NCBI GenBank assembly: GCA_026929865.2
Contig: CM049403.1
Span: 24,908,501-24,972,500, forward strand
Origin: Hyperoplus lanceolatus
Taxonomy: Eukaryota; Chordata; Actinopteri; Uranoscopiformes; Ammodytidae
Reading direction: 5' to 3'
Length of the DNA stretch: 64,000 nt
The notes beneath the pieces are model-generated. The model ran no database searches, was not told the DNA's origin, and saw only the letters and a program-made list of their open reading frames with translations. How positions within the stretch are numbered: position 1 is the stretch's first letter; every line of letters begins with the position of its first letter. A program made the position numbers and the translations under genes. Below are positions 34,074 to 45,770 of the stretch, in pieces.

Positions 34074-35213
34074 GTTTCCCCCAGGAAATGTCTTAGTCAA
34101 GGTGGTCACTGTCTAGCCGTACAGGAGGCGCGGCGCAACGCGCCTCGGTGAAATTTTGGGGGTATTTTGCTCAAAGATGCCAATGCGCACTAAATAAATA
34201 GTTCTGTTTATTTGAATGACACTGACCTTACAGATGTGCAATTTTGTTTGCTATGTGCACATTTTATTTGGCTTTATGCAGATAAAAAAAATACAATTAG
34301 AGAAATTCTACTGTTTTGGTGCAATACCATGCAGACACACTAAATAAAAATAATGGACCATACACTTAACATGTGTATGCACATCAAATTGCTTTTTAAA
34401 GTTCCTTTTTGGATGGGGGGCTGTTGTGAGATTATTGTGGACAACTGTGATGCGATTAATTCATATATGGTTATTATTAGCCTACTTGCTTGATTTCTTT
34501 TTAAATGCAGAGGTTATTGGTTGTTTTGGAACATGTATTTCCAAATTTAAAACATAAAAATAAAGCAGCATTTAAAATTCAGAAAAATGTATCTCGTCGT
34601 TTGAAAAATAATTCAATTATTGAAATAATACAATGTGTTTTCCCCTTAAAATGACTAAATGCATTTCAAAGACAGTTACAGTGTGCACTTCTGTAAACTT
34701 ACTGAAAGGTGCCTGGGCCATCACTCTCATGCATGTATCAGACTTTTCTCTGCGCTGTATGAGCCGATAAGTTGTGTTGCCACGGTGATGTGGAGTCTTA
34801 AACTAGTCTAGCTTTGCAGAGAACCGCACTGCGTTTATTATCGCCACCGGTTAAATGTCGGTTTGCTGCTGCTCGTTTACCCTCCCGCGTACATGCCGTA
34901 GTCCCGCGCAGCGCGGCTCAGTCGTGCGCGCAGAGCCGCCGACACAGAGCAGCTGATAGTCTGAGCAGAGAGAAACGCTTGGAGACATATGTGCACATTT
35001 ATTTACCGCTAATCACGGCCTTTCGCGCATTTCTGACCATGACAAATCACACATCGCGCTTGCTAGTACATTAATTGTGCAGCACAAAATTTTTTAAACA
35101 AAAATTAAAGATTTAATTTTTTTTTTCTTTTTTTGGTCGGTCAATAGTCAAGGCGGGGGGCTGGTTTTGCTAAGGCGGCCGCCTTAACTATAAAGCGCTG
35201 GGGGAAACGCTGG
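34074..35213. mobile_element. hAT-like non-autonomous element
   Basis: The left end CAGTGTTTCCCCCAGG (34,071) and right end GGGGGAAACGCTG (35,200-35,212) form the inverted termini typical of a common fish hAT family. The interior is AT-rich with a GC-rich patch at 34,830-34,960 and no transposase. The flanks share only GGATT, so the duplication is unclear. Confidence 0.65.
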
Positions 35214-35363
35214 GATTTATTTATGTTCAACTCAAACTGAGATAATTTTGATTACTGTAGCTATAATTCTAAACTCACTATATTGAGCTAATATATTTAT
35301 TTGTATTACTTCTGTGTCCACCATCTGGTTGTTTTTACTTTAAAGATGCATTCTAAAGAAATC

Positions 35364-35975
35364 TTAGAGATATTTGGAACCATCAAAAAATTGACAGAGC
35401 CAAGGGTGATGGAGACTTGTTAGAGGACGGAGACAATCATGGGCAAGAGTAGTGAACCAAAGCAAGAAGAGGCGCCATTTGGCACTGATTGCCACCTGAC
35501 TCCCTTCATATCCACTAGCATTGTGAAACTGATGAGCTATGTCTGTAATCGGCTCCAGTGATTGGAGAAAACTGCATTGAGGGAAAATGTGGCCTTGATT
35601 TGGATAGGCAGCGACAGCTGGAGGGAACTCAGCCTTAGTCTGCTCAGAAAGGTGGTGTGCTTGTGTTTGTCTTGGCAGCAGCATCACCTTGTGTGTCAGG
35701 TTTACAGGGGTGCAACTGAGCCTTACAAAGACATTAATGAACAAGCTGGAAGGCCACTGAAACACATTTCTGCTGGAACTGAAAGCTATAACACCATGCC
35801 AAAATGGAACCAAAAATGTTCTTGTTATGATGTCTCTAAGGGGAAAGAGTACAATGGTTGAATCCAAAATCATTGTTCTGCAACAACTTAAAGTACATAA
35901 GGACATGAACACAGCTGGGAAATGATTTAAAAAAGAGCAATAGCTAAAAATAAAAAGTTTGAAAAAGAATAACAT
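35364..35975 (-). other. Unexplained 203-codon open frame
   Basis: An open frame with ordinary base composition, unusual for this AT-rich region. A 99-codon plus-strand frame (35,562-35,861) overlaps it. The translation shows no domain I recognise, no clear membrane or signal segment beyond a hydrophobic start, and no splice structure. It could be a decayed mobile element or chance. Listed so that it is not lost; no function claimed. Confidence 0.25.
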
Positions 35976-36055
35976 AATAACTATTTCACATAATAACTAC
36001 ATCAGTGGATTCTGTGCATTCATGGTTGAATGAATAGCAAAAATCTGTATTTGGC

Positions 36056-36056
<1 letters not shown>

Positions 36057-36088
<32 letters not shown>

Positions 36089-36103
36089 TGTGTGTGTGTG
36101 TGG
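36057..36103. repeat. (GT)n microsatellite
   Basis: Imperfect GT array of about 23 units. Confidence 0.9.
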
Positions 36104-37393
36104 GTGAAACATGTTGTTTGAAACATCATCACCTCAATTTACACATGCCCATTGTTGCATAATGATGGACTTGGTCAGCATTGCTAGGTTTCTTTGAAAT
36201 AGGTGTTGAATAATAACAAATAAATGCATAACTAGAGATATTTTGTGTTCTTAAGTCACTACCGCAAAAATTTAATTAAATAAATATTATGCAATGCTCA
36301 GAATGTCCTTCTGTTTTTTTTTTGTTTTTTTTAACATTTTTTTGAAGTACACTTGCCACCAACTAGCCTAGCATGCTTGTTTGAGCATGTCTGTGTTCTA
36401 TTGTGGACAGAGATATTGTGTAAAACTAAGATCATTTGAAAGCAGAATATGCTTACAGATATTCAAAAATATATTCATGCGTGTATTGTGTAAACAATAC
36501 CTCAGTTAATTCATCTTTGGACTTTATATCCATGCCTGTAAGCTTTAGTATCATTATTTCTGTCAATAAATATCTTCATTTGATTCTTCCTCTGATACGT
36601 TAACCCTCAAGTCATCAGCAAGGGTCAGATCTTATTCAGAGTGTTCTTATTTAATCAATTAATTTGTTTCTCATTTCTGTCCATTATGCTTATTTGCCTA
36701 CCATTGTGTCTCTGTTGACAGTCTCTTTGAAAGCAGGCGAGACTGCACAGGCCCTGGCCCTACAGTACCAGATCCAACATCAGTCCCCATCAGGCTCTCC
36801 CAAACCTCTGTGTATTGTTTACTGCGTTACTCCTTATCAGATGACCAATGCTGCCACTTGAGCAGACAGTGGTTGAAGTAGACAGTTGAATGTCACTCCA
36901 GGGCCACCACATTCTTTCCCTGAGACAAGACCTCCAGTCTTAACTGAAGAATGGATGTTTCTGGTCAGGAAATACACATGTTTTGTAAAACAGAAACACC
37001 TGAACCAAGTTGAAATGTGCTATAAACTGAAAGAACAGAATTTTGTAATGCAGTCGAAAATATTCTGTATTCCAGCAGAATATTTTGCCACAGTTAAACT
37101 TCAGGCCAGTTCAGGCCGTTACTGCAGTCCAAAAGAAGAGAGTTGGTATGTTTCTGTTTTTGCCCAATGTATGGGAATTTCAAAAAATGGGACATGTGTC
37201 TTAATCAGAGGAAACAATTCCACAAGGTTATGTTAGAAGATGTCATCACATGACACATTTACTAATTTTTGACCATTATGTTTGTGTTATTTATTGATTA
37301 AACTGACAACCTGTACAAGTGTGGGATACATATAGGGGAGAGTGAGGGGAGCTGTGCCACTGTTTACTCAAACTGACTTTAAAGGGAGGTCTT
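36104..37393. other. Non-coding, nothing recognised
   Basis: AT-rich sequence up to the LTR retrotransposon. The 116-codon frame at 36,886-37,236 has no recognisable features. Confidence 0.35.
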
Positions 37394-37693
37394 TGTGGTG
37401 ATCACAGCTGGCCTCCTCCTCCTTCTGCCACTCCCCCTGTCTGTCTCCGTTCCACACCTGGTCTGCATCTGCAATCAACACACCTACATCTACTCCTGTT
37501 TCCCCTGCAACGATTGCCAGATCGTACTACTCTCTACAGTGTATTCTGGACCACTACCTCCCGCCTACCTGCCTCACCACACCCGGCTTCCTCATTCATT
37601 CCCCACCAGCTTCTCCACCACAATTCAATAAACCTTTGTTCATCAAGCCTACTCTGCCTCTGTCTGCTCTTGGGTCCAGTACTAATCGTAACA
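37394..37693 (+). repeat. 5' LTR of the Ty3/gypsy element
   Basis: Three hundred bp from TGTGG to TAACA, with AATAAA at 37,626. The matching 3' LTR differs by several substitutions and an insertion of about 14 bp (GCTGTGTGTGTTCC), so the two LTRs have diverged since insertion. Confidence 0.88.
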
Positions 37694-37709
37694 GAACAAT
37701 CTGGCCAAG

Positions 37710-38765
37710 ATGGACCCAGCGGACATAGGCAGGATCCGTGGAGCTCTCGCCGCTCAAGGCACTCAGATGGCTGAGCACAGCCAAGCCCTCCAGGACGCTA
37801 TGGAGGCTATTGAGAATCTCGCTACCCGTGTCACTCAGATGGGGCAGCAATTGGACTTACTGGTACCCCACACCACAGCGCCTCTACTGCCTGCGGCACC
37901 TCCGCCTGCTCCCACTCCCCCGTCACACCTGCCACAAGCTCGTGAGCCCTTCATTCCTGCTCCTGAGCGCTACGCTGGGGACATGGGTGCGTGCAGAGCC
38001 TTTTTGATCCAATGTTCCCTAGTTTTTAGTCAGCAGCCCCTCACCTACCCAACTGAAAAGGTGAAGATCGCTTACATTATGGGGTCATTTTAGGGTAATG
38101 CACTAGCGTGAGCTTCAGCATTATGGGATAGTGATTCTCCAGTCAATGATAATTTTGACCTTTTTGTAGCTGAAATGAGGAAGGTTTTTGATCACCCAGT
38201 AGGAGGACGCATGGCGGCTTATTTCATTACGTCAGGGTTCCCGCAGTGTAGCTGAGTTCTCCGTCGAGTTCAGGACCGATGCAGCCAGGTCGGGCTGGAA
38301 CGACAAGTCAATACGTGGGCTTTTTCTTTCCGGCCTCAGTGAGTCAATCAAGGATGAGCTGGCTACTAGGGAGGAAGCTGTCACTCTCAATGAAATGATT
38401 TCCCTCTCTATCCGGCTGGATAATCGCCTACGCGAGCGGCATAGGCCGAAGGCAGGCAACTCCGTGCCACCGGCATTCGCTGCTTCCTGTTCCCCACTCT
38501 TCCTTAAGACTGCCCTCTCTGCCCCCGTGACGTGTGCTGTCACTGAAGAGGAGCCCATGCAGCTGGGCCTCACACGTCTCACCCAGGCAGAGCGGCTTCA
38601 TGGGATTAAGACCGGAGTGTGTCTGTACTGTGCGCTGCCCGGGCATCTCATCTCCACCTGTCCGTCACTGCCAAAATCAGGGCTCTGCAGTGAGGCTCGG
38701 GGCCCTGCTGAGCCACGCCCCCTCCGTCCCCGTTTCTCACTGTTCTCGCTCACTACTGGATGACA
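37710..38765 (+). pseudogene. Ty3/gypsy gag remnant
   Basis: Starts with an ATG 16 bp after the LTR. A 128-codon frame with a predicted coiled segment and a Pro-rich stretch ends at TAG 38,091. Coding continues in other frames, with a capsid-like stretch ([14 protein letters not shown]) near 38,165-38,215 and a single CCHC zinc knuckle, [14 protein letters not shown], at about 38,620-38,660. At least two frame changes plus stops. Confidence 0.8.
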
Positions 38766-38789
38766 CTCTCCTGTCCCCCGGGCATCCCT

Positions 38790-40227
38790 TTCCTGTGTCA
38801 GCCCCTGGTGGATTCTAAGACGGGATGAGAACTCATTGGCCTCCGACTCGCGCGTCTCAGGTTGGCATTCATTTGGAACAATTATCCTCTCCCTTAAATG
38901 CTAACGCCTTAGACGGCCGTCACCTGGCCCTTATTACTCACCGTACTAAGCCCCTTGAGTTAATTGTTTCTGGTAATCACCACGAGATACTTCCGTTTCA
39001 TGTCATCCTGTCTCCCCTCACTCCCCTGGTGCTGGGGCACCCCTGGCTCAAGTGGCACAATCCCCAATTTGACTGGTCTTCTGGCAAGGTGGTGAGTTGG
39101 AGCATCTTTTGTCATTCCACCTGCTAACAATCTGCCCTGCCTCCAGCAGAGGGAGGTGCTCCCTTGCTCAAGGAACCTCCCGACCTCTCCTTGGTTCCCC
39201 AAATCTATCATGACCTGGGAGAGGTGTTTAGTAAGTGTTGTGCGCTCACCCTGCCTACTCATCGCCCCTATAACTGTGCCATTGATCTCCTCCCCGGCGC
39301 CCCTTTGCCCAGTAGTCACCTTTATAACTTGTCCCGTCCTGTGAGGGAGGCCATGGAGAAGTATATTAAGGATTCTCTTTCGGCTGGCCTCATGAGACCC
39401 TCCTCTTCTCCTGTTGGTGCAGGTTTCTTTTTTGTGGCCAAAAAGGACAAGTCACTTTGCCCATGTATTGATTTCAGGGGACTTAATAACATTACAGTGA
39501 AAAACAAGTATGCTTTACCCCTCATCAGTTCCGCATTCGAGCCGCTGCAGGGCGCCACAGTCTTCTCTAAATTGAACCTACACAATGCATACCATCTGGT
39601 GCGCATCCGTGAAGGCGATGAGTGGAAGACGGCCTTTAACACCCCCCTCGGACACTTTGAGTACCTCGTCATGCCTTTCGGCCTAACTAATGCCCCTGCT
39701 GTGTTCCAGAACCTGGTTAACGACGTCCTCCGGGACTTTCTCAACCGCTCAGTTTTTGTCTATTTAGACGACATCCTTATTTTTTCCCGCAACCTGGAGG
39801 AACATATCCAGCACGTCCGGCAAGTTCTTCAGCGGCTGTTGGAGAACAAATTATATGTGAAGGCCGAGAAGTGTGAGTTCAGTGTCACCTCTGTATCCTT
39901 CCTGGGGTTCATCATTGAGAGCGGGCAAGTGAGGACCTGCCCCGAGAAGGTCAGTGCAGTGACAGACTGGCCCATCCCCGATTCCCGCAAGAAACTGCAG
40001 CAGTTTCTGGGGTTTGCCAATTTTTACCGGAGATTCATCCGTGATTACAGCAAGGTTGCAGCCCCTCTCACCCGTCTCACCTCTCCTGCCCTCCCATTTG
40101 CCTGGACGCCTGAGGCGGACTCTGCCTTCTCTGGGCTTAAAAGGCTTTTCTCATCTGCCCCCATTCTTATCCAACCGGACCCCTCCAGGCAGTTCATCGT
40201 GGAGGTTGATGCAGCGCTCTGTTACTG
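38790..40227 (+). pseudogene. Ty3/gypsy protease and reverse transcriptase remnant
   Basis: The protease active-site triad is altered: the frame reads LVDSKTG followed by a stop (about 38,805-38,826) where the family has an Asp-Ser/Thr-Gly core. Reverse transcriptase is open from about 39,130 to 40,225. The catalytic YLDD motif is present (about 39,760), but the first catalytic aspartate position reads [10 protein letters not shown], an Asn in place of Asp. The frame ends at a TGA soon after IVEVDA, where RNase H would begin. Confidence 0.85.
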
Positions 40228-40301
40228 ATGAGAAGATTCACCCCTGCGCCTTTTTCTCTCGCCGGCTGGTTCCTGCTGAGCGGAACAATGATGTGGGTAA
40301 C

Positions 40302-40729
40302 TGTAAGGGGTTAATGTTTTTCATTATGTAACCATGATCCAAAGTAAGCTGATACATGACGTGTCGTTTAAAACTATGTGTGCTGGGATCGCCATGTCCA
40401 GAAGTGACCTGGTCAGAACATACTGCCATGCCCCAGCTGGGATAAACAAACAAGCTCTCAGAGACATTAGTCAATCATTAGTTGTAGCACACAAACTCAT
40501 GTCTGTATGCACCAGTGTGACTGAATAAAAGCACCAGGACAGGAGAATGAGGTTCCAGGGGATTGGTTCCGGATTGGCAACGTAACACCAGTTGCGCCAA
40601 ACCTCTCTCCTTGTCCTAGGGCAAGTAACATGATCATTTGAGTCTCACTCTATCATTGTGTGTCTCATTTGTCTGACTGAACTAGCACGTGGTTTCCTTG
40701 TCTTACAAACAGTTCAGATAAACCTAACA
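40302..40729 (+). repeat. 5' LTR of the gag-only element
   Basis: 428 bp, TG to CA. It contains GAATAAAAGCACC (polyadenylation-type signal) near 40,523. The 3' copy (420 bp) differs at scattered sites and in small indels, so insertion is not recent. Confidence 0.9.
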
Positions 40730-41272
40730 TCTTGGTCCTTGACTCTGGAGGCTAATATACTCGCCGACCGAGGAGAAGAAAGGAGAGGACGCACCGAAGT
40801 CTGTCGACAGCCAGAGTCCAGTGACTCTTGAGGAAAGACTGGGGCCGTGAATTCATCTCCAGCCGGTGTTTTAGCAGTCCTCACCCCCATTCTCTTCGGG
40901 CGGCGTGTGGGATCAGGCAGATGAACTACTACAGATATACGGTGACAGAGTTTGTTCCACCCTAAAGGGAAACATTAAAAAAAAAAAAAAAAAAAAAAAC
41001 AGGAGAAAAGCCAAATAAAAATAAAACGGTGGTTCCTTCGCCCTGAAGAAGGAGGGTCTCTCCGCCCTGGTAAGGTAGAAAAAGCAAAACAGGGATCCCT
41101 TCGCCCTTAAGAAGGAGGGTCTCTCCGCCCTGTTAAGGTAGAAAAAGCGGGTTTTTAATCCACCCTTAAGGATTTGAATTGGGTTTGCTCCACCCAAGGA
41201 AACTAGAGTGTGAAGGCACCCTAAGATGCAAAGTGCAGATCTGTGTGATGAAGGAATGAAGGAATGCCGGCA

Positions 41273-41392
41273 GAATGAATGTTGAGAAGAATGAATGTTG
41301 AGAAGAATGAATGTTGAGAAGAATGAATGTTGAGAAGAATGAATGTTGAGAAGAATGAATGTTGAGAAGAATGAGTGTTGAGAAATGAATGT
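41273..41392. repeat. 16-bp minisatellite
   Basis: Seven or more head-to-tail copies of GAATGAATGTTGAGAA between the 5' LTR and the gag frame of the non-autonomous element. Confidence 0.92.
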
Positions 41393-41522
41393 CACCAGTG
41401 GAAGCAGCCAAAAACCTAACGGTAAACATAACATCTTTGGCCAGTTGAAGTACACAGAGTGGTGAATTTTAGGTTCTGAAAAACACCCAGTTGAGTAAGA
41501 ACACATAGAAATAAGTGGCAAA

Positions 41523-42524
41523 ATGGAAAACGGAAAGAGTAAGTCTCCTGAGCCGGGGGATGTCATGTATATGATGAATCGATGGCCCGGGAGCACCAGA
41601 TACTGTGACAAATGGCAGAAAGAATATGGGTTTGAGAACAAGTTGGTTTTAAAGCAATGTGAAGAACTGAAAGAGAAGGTAGAGACAAAGGCTGCAGGAC
41701 GGATGGAAAGGCAGAGACAGAAGTGTGCGTTAGAAATTGAGGCCGCCATGTTATGGATATGTACGGCCGAAGAAAGACTGGAAATTATGAGGCAGAAGCA
41801 AGAGAAGGCAGAGTTAATAGCAACAATGGCTAAAATCAGAATGGACGAGGAAACCGCACCAAGTATGAGTGTGGCAGCGCAAAAAGAGAAAGAAAGGAAC
41901 GAGCGGTTCATTAGGGTATACCGCCCGTGGACTGATGAGGAATGCAAAGCGGCCTGTGAAGGGTTAACCCCTTTCAAACGAGACATCGCACAGTTCATAA
42001 CCGACATAGGGATGTTAAGAGAATCATACCAGCTGAATGGGGTGGAAATGCTAAGGGTATGGAAATTAGTGTTCGGTCACAAATGGAGCAGGGTGAGGGG
42101 AAATTACACAGGGAGGGCTCAAAATGGAGCTATATTGCCACCAGGGCTGGAATTGAACACCCAGGTCACTGGGGTGCTGAACGCGGCGTGGGATGTGTGG
42201 AAACCAGCAATAGACTATACTAAAATATTCCCCCAAGAGGACGAAGACGGATCAGCCGTCTTCTACGTAAACGGGGGGCGACCAAAAAATAAAGGTGCAA
42301 AAAAGTACAGTAATAACATGAAAGGAGGGAGTGAGAGGAGAGGGCTAAATGCCGAGGGAAAATTTGTCTGTTACAGGTGCAACAAAGAAGGCCATATGGC
42401 CAGGAATTGCGAAGCAAGTTGGCCTTGTAGAGGTCAAAAAGAGCAATACAGGAAAAGCGAGAACCCTCAAAGCAATGTTGATTGGGGGGAGGAGATAGAC
42501 GATCAAATATTGGACCTACAGTGA
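41523..42524 (+). CDS. Gag-like protein of the non-autonomous LTR element
   Basis: 333 codons from ATG, uninterrupted. A Lys/Glu/Gln-rich likely coiled coil lies around residues 43-105. The middle part (about 130-230) has aromatic/leucine content like a retroviral capsid segment. One CCHC zinc knuckle, CYRCNKEGHMARNC, spans residues 283-296, and the tail is basic then acidic. This fits a Gag protein that binds RNA and packages the element. There is no protease or pol downstream, so function would need a helper. It is one of the few undamaged mobile-element frames in the window. Which retroelement family it comes from I cannot say. The zinc-knuckle and LTR context make the Gag call strong. Confidence 0.75.
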   Translation: MENGKSKSPEPGDVMYMMNRWPGSTRYCDKWQKEYGFENKLVLKQCEELKEKVETKAAGRMERQRQKCALEIEAAMLWICTAEERLEIMRQKQEKAELIATMAKIRMDEETAPSMSVAAQKEKERNERFIRVYRPWTDEECKAACEGLTPFKRDIAQFITDIGMLRESYQLNGVEMLRVWKLVFGHKWSRVRGNYTGRAQNGAILPPGLELNTQVTGVLNAAWDVWKPAIDYTKIFPQEDEDGSAVFYVNGGRPKNKGAKKYSNNMKGGSERRGLNAEGKFVCYRCNKEGHMARNCEASWPCRGQKEQYRKSENPQSNVDWGEEIDDQILDLQ

Positions 42525-44255
42525 AACAATACTGCACCCTCTCAGTCAATGAAGTAATAACCAAATTCCTAATGTGTCAGTGGCGCTGACACATCAGTTA
42601 TAATCACAGAGAAACCCAAGAATGTGGCCCCCGACCGAATTAAGATTTGTTGAAACAGCCAATAGGCAAATAAAATGAGAAACAGTGTCCCCACTGACAA
42701 AATGGTTGACAAAAAGCTGCTAAAAAACAATGTGAACTAGAAAATGCATTTCCTGCTGAGAATACGTGTGAATGCTCAAACAGCATGAAAGTATGAATAA
42801 GTCGAAAGACAGGGTTAAATAAAATAATTAAATAGTAATTGAATAGACTTGAAACTAAATAACATTGATGGCTTGAAGGTATATAAATCAGATAAAGAAG
42901 TATTAAGATAATAACGTCTTAAGCATGAACAGTAGTGAATTGTGGAGGTTCTGCCGAGATACTTATCTAGTATGCTTATTACTTATAGGAAGTATATTGA
43001 TTATTTTAAATAATAGATAAAATTATAATTATAAACCAAAACACCATTATGATTAGGGTTTATTTTATTTTATGTGTGGTGGTCTTCAAAGAGCAAAGTG
43101 TTTACCCCATTTCAACTTTGTCTCTCCAAACTGTTTAATAAATAAATAAAAATAAAAAGATTGTATTTTAAAACCCTCCCCTTGTGATCAGAGAAGCATC
43201 TGTGAAGCAATTGTTTGTGCATATGCAAACAGAAAACCAAACGGAAATGGATAGAAGAACAAGCCATACTTGGAGAAGATAAAGAATTATAGAATTAATT
43301 AAAAAAATAGTGAGTAGGATGAGTCATGGGTCGAAACAATGACTCAAAAGTAGGGAACATGTGGTAACAAATATATTCCATACGGGCATACAACTGTACA
43401 CAATTTCAAAAAGCTGTTGTGTAGAGTATGTATATCTGATTGATGACGTCGAAACATGTGATAATGCAGAATCAGAGAACAGAGAACTGACCGAATGAAT
43501 GACAGAACTCTTTGTAAATCTAACAGAGTTACGAGAGCAAATAACTGCGAGTTTTTCCTATGTCCTAGGAAGCTGCATTGGACGAGCTGTTGCCAGGGGG
43601 CAAAGTGCAAAGTTGGAGCTACACATTGGGAAGGCCCTGCCCTACTGACAAACTTCCAACTACAGCCAAGTCAAAAGAACTACAATATCCAAGTCACCCA
43701 CTACAGGAAGACGTGAACACTCCTGACCACGCCCACAGCCATAAAGATTGCAGAACGATATACGTGGATACACGAAAGACACTGGAAAAAAAAAGATGCT
43801 GCCTCTCCCCTCCGACGTAGTGGTGGAAGTCCGCTACAAAGGGATTTATCCTTATAGTGGGTAAACATGTCTCAACCCGGTGAAGAAAACAACTGATCCA
43901 CTACATTTAGATAGGGGAGTACCTGGACTACGGAAGCCCTTTGCAAACGGACATGCCGCAACGGTACCTACAAGGTTCAAAGAACCACAACATGTTTCGG
44001 ACACAAAGGCCTGGTACAAATATGCCTCAGTACCAGCCAACGCTACAAAAGAAAATTGATTATTACGTCTGCACTAACATATCAACATCAGCTGATTCAC
44101 ACACGAACCAACAGACAGACTGTGTGATCTCGCAGGAGCCAACTAGAGAATGGGACAATCACTACAAATAGCAAATAAACGGAAGATAATCAATGTCAAC
44201 GCCCGAAAACTGCTAAAATGTTGTAATATGGTTAATAATGGAAAAAAGTGGGAAA
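42525..44255. other. Non-coding body of the gag-only LTR element
   Basis: No reverse transcriptase, protease or integrase motif on either strand. Short open frames (60-90 codons) show no family resemblance. The 3' portion (43,500-44,200) is less AT-rich. Confidence 0.6.
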
Positions 44256-44675
44256 TGTAAGGGGTTAATGTTTTCATTATGTAACCATGATCCAAGTAAG
44301 CTATTACATGACGTGTCGTTTAAAACTATGTGTGCTGGGATCGCCATGGCCAGAAGTGACCTGGTCAGAACATGCCATGCCCCAGCTGGGATAAACAAAC
44401 AAGCTCTCAAAGATAAATTAATCATTAGTTGTAACGCACACAAACTCATGTCTGTATGCACCAGTGTGACTGAATAAAAGCACCAGGACAGGAGAATGAG
44501 GTTCAGGATTGGTTCCGGATTGGCAACGTAACACCAGTTGCGCCAAAGCCTCCTTGTCCTAGGGCAAGTAACATGATCATTTTGGTCTCACTCTATCATT
44601 GTGTCTGTCTCATTTGTCTGACTGAACTAGCCACGTGGTTTCCTTGTCTTACAAGCAAGTTGGATAAACCTAACA
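44256..44675 (+). repeat. 3' LTR of the gag-only element
   Basis: 420 bp, the same as the 5' LTR apart from small indels (for example a 3-bp loss near 44,360) and substitutions. Followed directly by the GTAAC duplication. Confidence 0.9.
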
Positions 44676-44689
44676 GTAACAGAGAGCCT

Positions 44690-45577
44690 GCGGTTTATTG
44701 CTCGGGCCAAGTCACTCCCATCAACCCCCTGCTGGTCTGCTACGTCCCCTTCCGGTTCCTGGCCGGGCCTGGTCTCACATTGGCCTGTATTTTGTTACTG
44801 GTCTTCCTCCCTCAAAAGGCCACACAGTCATTCTCACCGTTGTGGACAGATTTTCTAAGGCTGTTCACTTCATTGCCCTTCCTAAACTCCCCTATGCCAC
44901 CGAGACTGCCCAGCTGCTTGTGCAGCATGTCTTCCGCCTCCACGGGATACCCACTGATCTCGTCTCTGACCGTTGCCCCCAATTCATTTCCCAAGTATGG
45001 AAAGCGTTCTGCCGGGCGCTAGGGGCCTCGGTCAGCCTGTCATCCGGATACCACCCGCAGACCAATGGGCAGGCGGAAAGGGCAAACCAGGACCTTGGGA
45101 CCGCTCTGCGTTGTGTGGCTGCACGCAACCCCTCTGCCTGGAGCGAATACCTACCCTGGATTGAGTATGCCCATAACTCAATGTCCTGTTGAATGTTCCC
45201 TGGGGTACCAGCCACCCTTGTTTCCCTCTCAAGAGGACGACATCTCCGTCCCCTCCGTTCAGCACCATCTCCGCCGCTGTCGCAGGGTGTGGAAGCGCTC
45301 TGCGGAGCAAAACAGGCGCATTGCGGATCGCCACAGGGCTCCCGCTCCTGCCTACCAGGTTGGGCAACTGGTATGGCTGTCATCTAAAGATCTCCCCCTG
45401 CAGACTGGCTCAAAGAAACTGGCTCAAAGAAACTCACTGAAACTCACTCCCTCTGCTGTCAAACTCAAGCTACCTCCATCCCTAAATCCATCCCACTTTT
45501 CATGTCTCCAAGCTGAGAAGCCAGTCTCCACCAGCCCTCTTTCCCCCCGGTTCCCCTCTCTCTCCCCGTCTGGTTGA
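44690..45577 (+). pseudogene. Ty3/gypsy integrase remnant
   Basis: Immediately after the second insertion the host element resumes. The integrase zinc-binding N-terminus is missing, while the catalytic core is recognisable: [28 protein letters not shown] and the [11 protein letters not shown] segment supply the D, D and E positions. It changes frame near 45,190. The stretch between reverse transcriptase and this core (RNase H, integrase HHCC) is deleted. Confidence 0.85.
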
Positions 45578-45770
45578 CAATCACCCTGCCTTCACCGTCC
45601 GGCGGTTGCTCGACATCCGTCGTCGGGGCAGGGGGTATCAATACCTCGCCGACTGGGAGGGCTATGGTCCTGAAGAAAGGACCTGGATTTCGCGGGGCCT
45701 TATCCTCGACCCCTCTCTCATCCGGGACTTTCACCTGGCTCACCCGGACAAGCCTAGGCCGCCGTAGGCG
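45578..45770 (+). pseudogene. Ty3/gypsy chromodomain remnant
   Basis: In the third frame after the integrase: [20 protein letters not shown] then [14 protein letters not shown], a chromodomain with the aromatic/acidic WEGY and EERTW features. In this element group the domain is thought to steer integration toward marked chromatin. It is followed by a stop and the 3' LTR. Confidence 0.82.

Larger units (their letters stand above)
40297..44680 (+). mobile_element. Gag-only LTR retroelement inserted in the Ty3/gypsy copy
   Basis: A complete non-autonomous LTR element: 5' LTR 40,302-40,729, 3' LTR 44,256-44,675, both TGTAAGGGGTTAATG to CCTAACA, flanked by the 5-bp duplication GTAAC (40,297-40,301 and 44,676-44,680). 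A purine tract GGAAAAAAGTGGGAAA precedes the 3' LTR. It holds one long open frame (41,523-42,524, gag-like) and no reverse transcriptase or integrase; the 1.7 kb after gag is non-coding. It must depend on proteins from another element. Confidence 0.9.

Noticed and set aside
36886-37236. 116-codon frame before the LTR element
   Set aside because: No recognisable domain or splice context; length compatible with chance.
41273-41392. CRISPR-like regular repeat
   Set aside because: Units are head to tail without unique spacers, in a eukaryotic LTR element: a minisatellite.
40913-42007. 364-codon minus-strand frame
   Set aside because: Antisense to the gag frame and minisatellite of the LTR element; repetitive Ser-Gln-His pattern comes from the 16-bp repeat.
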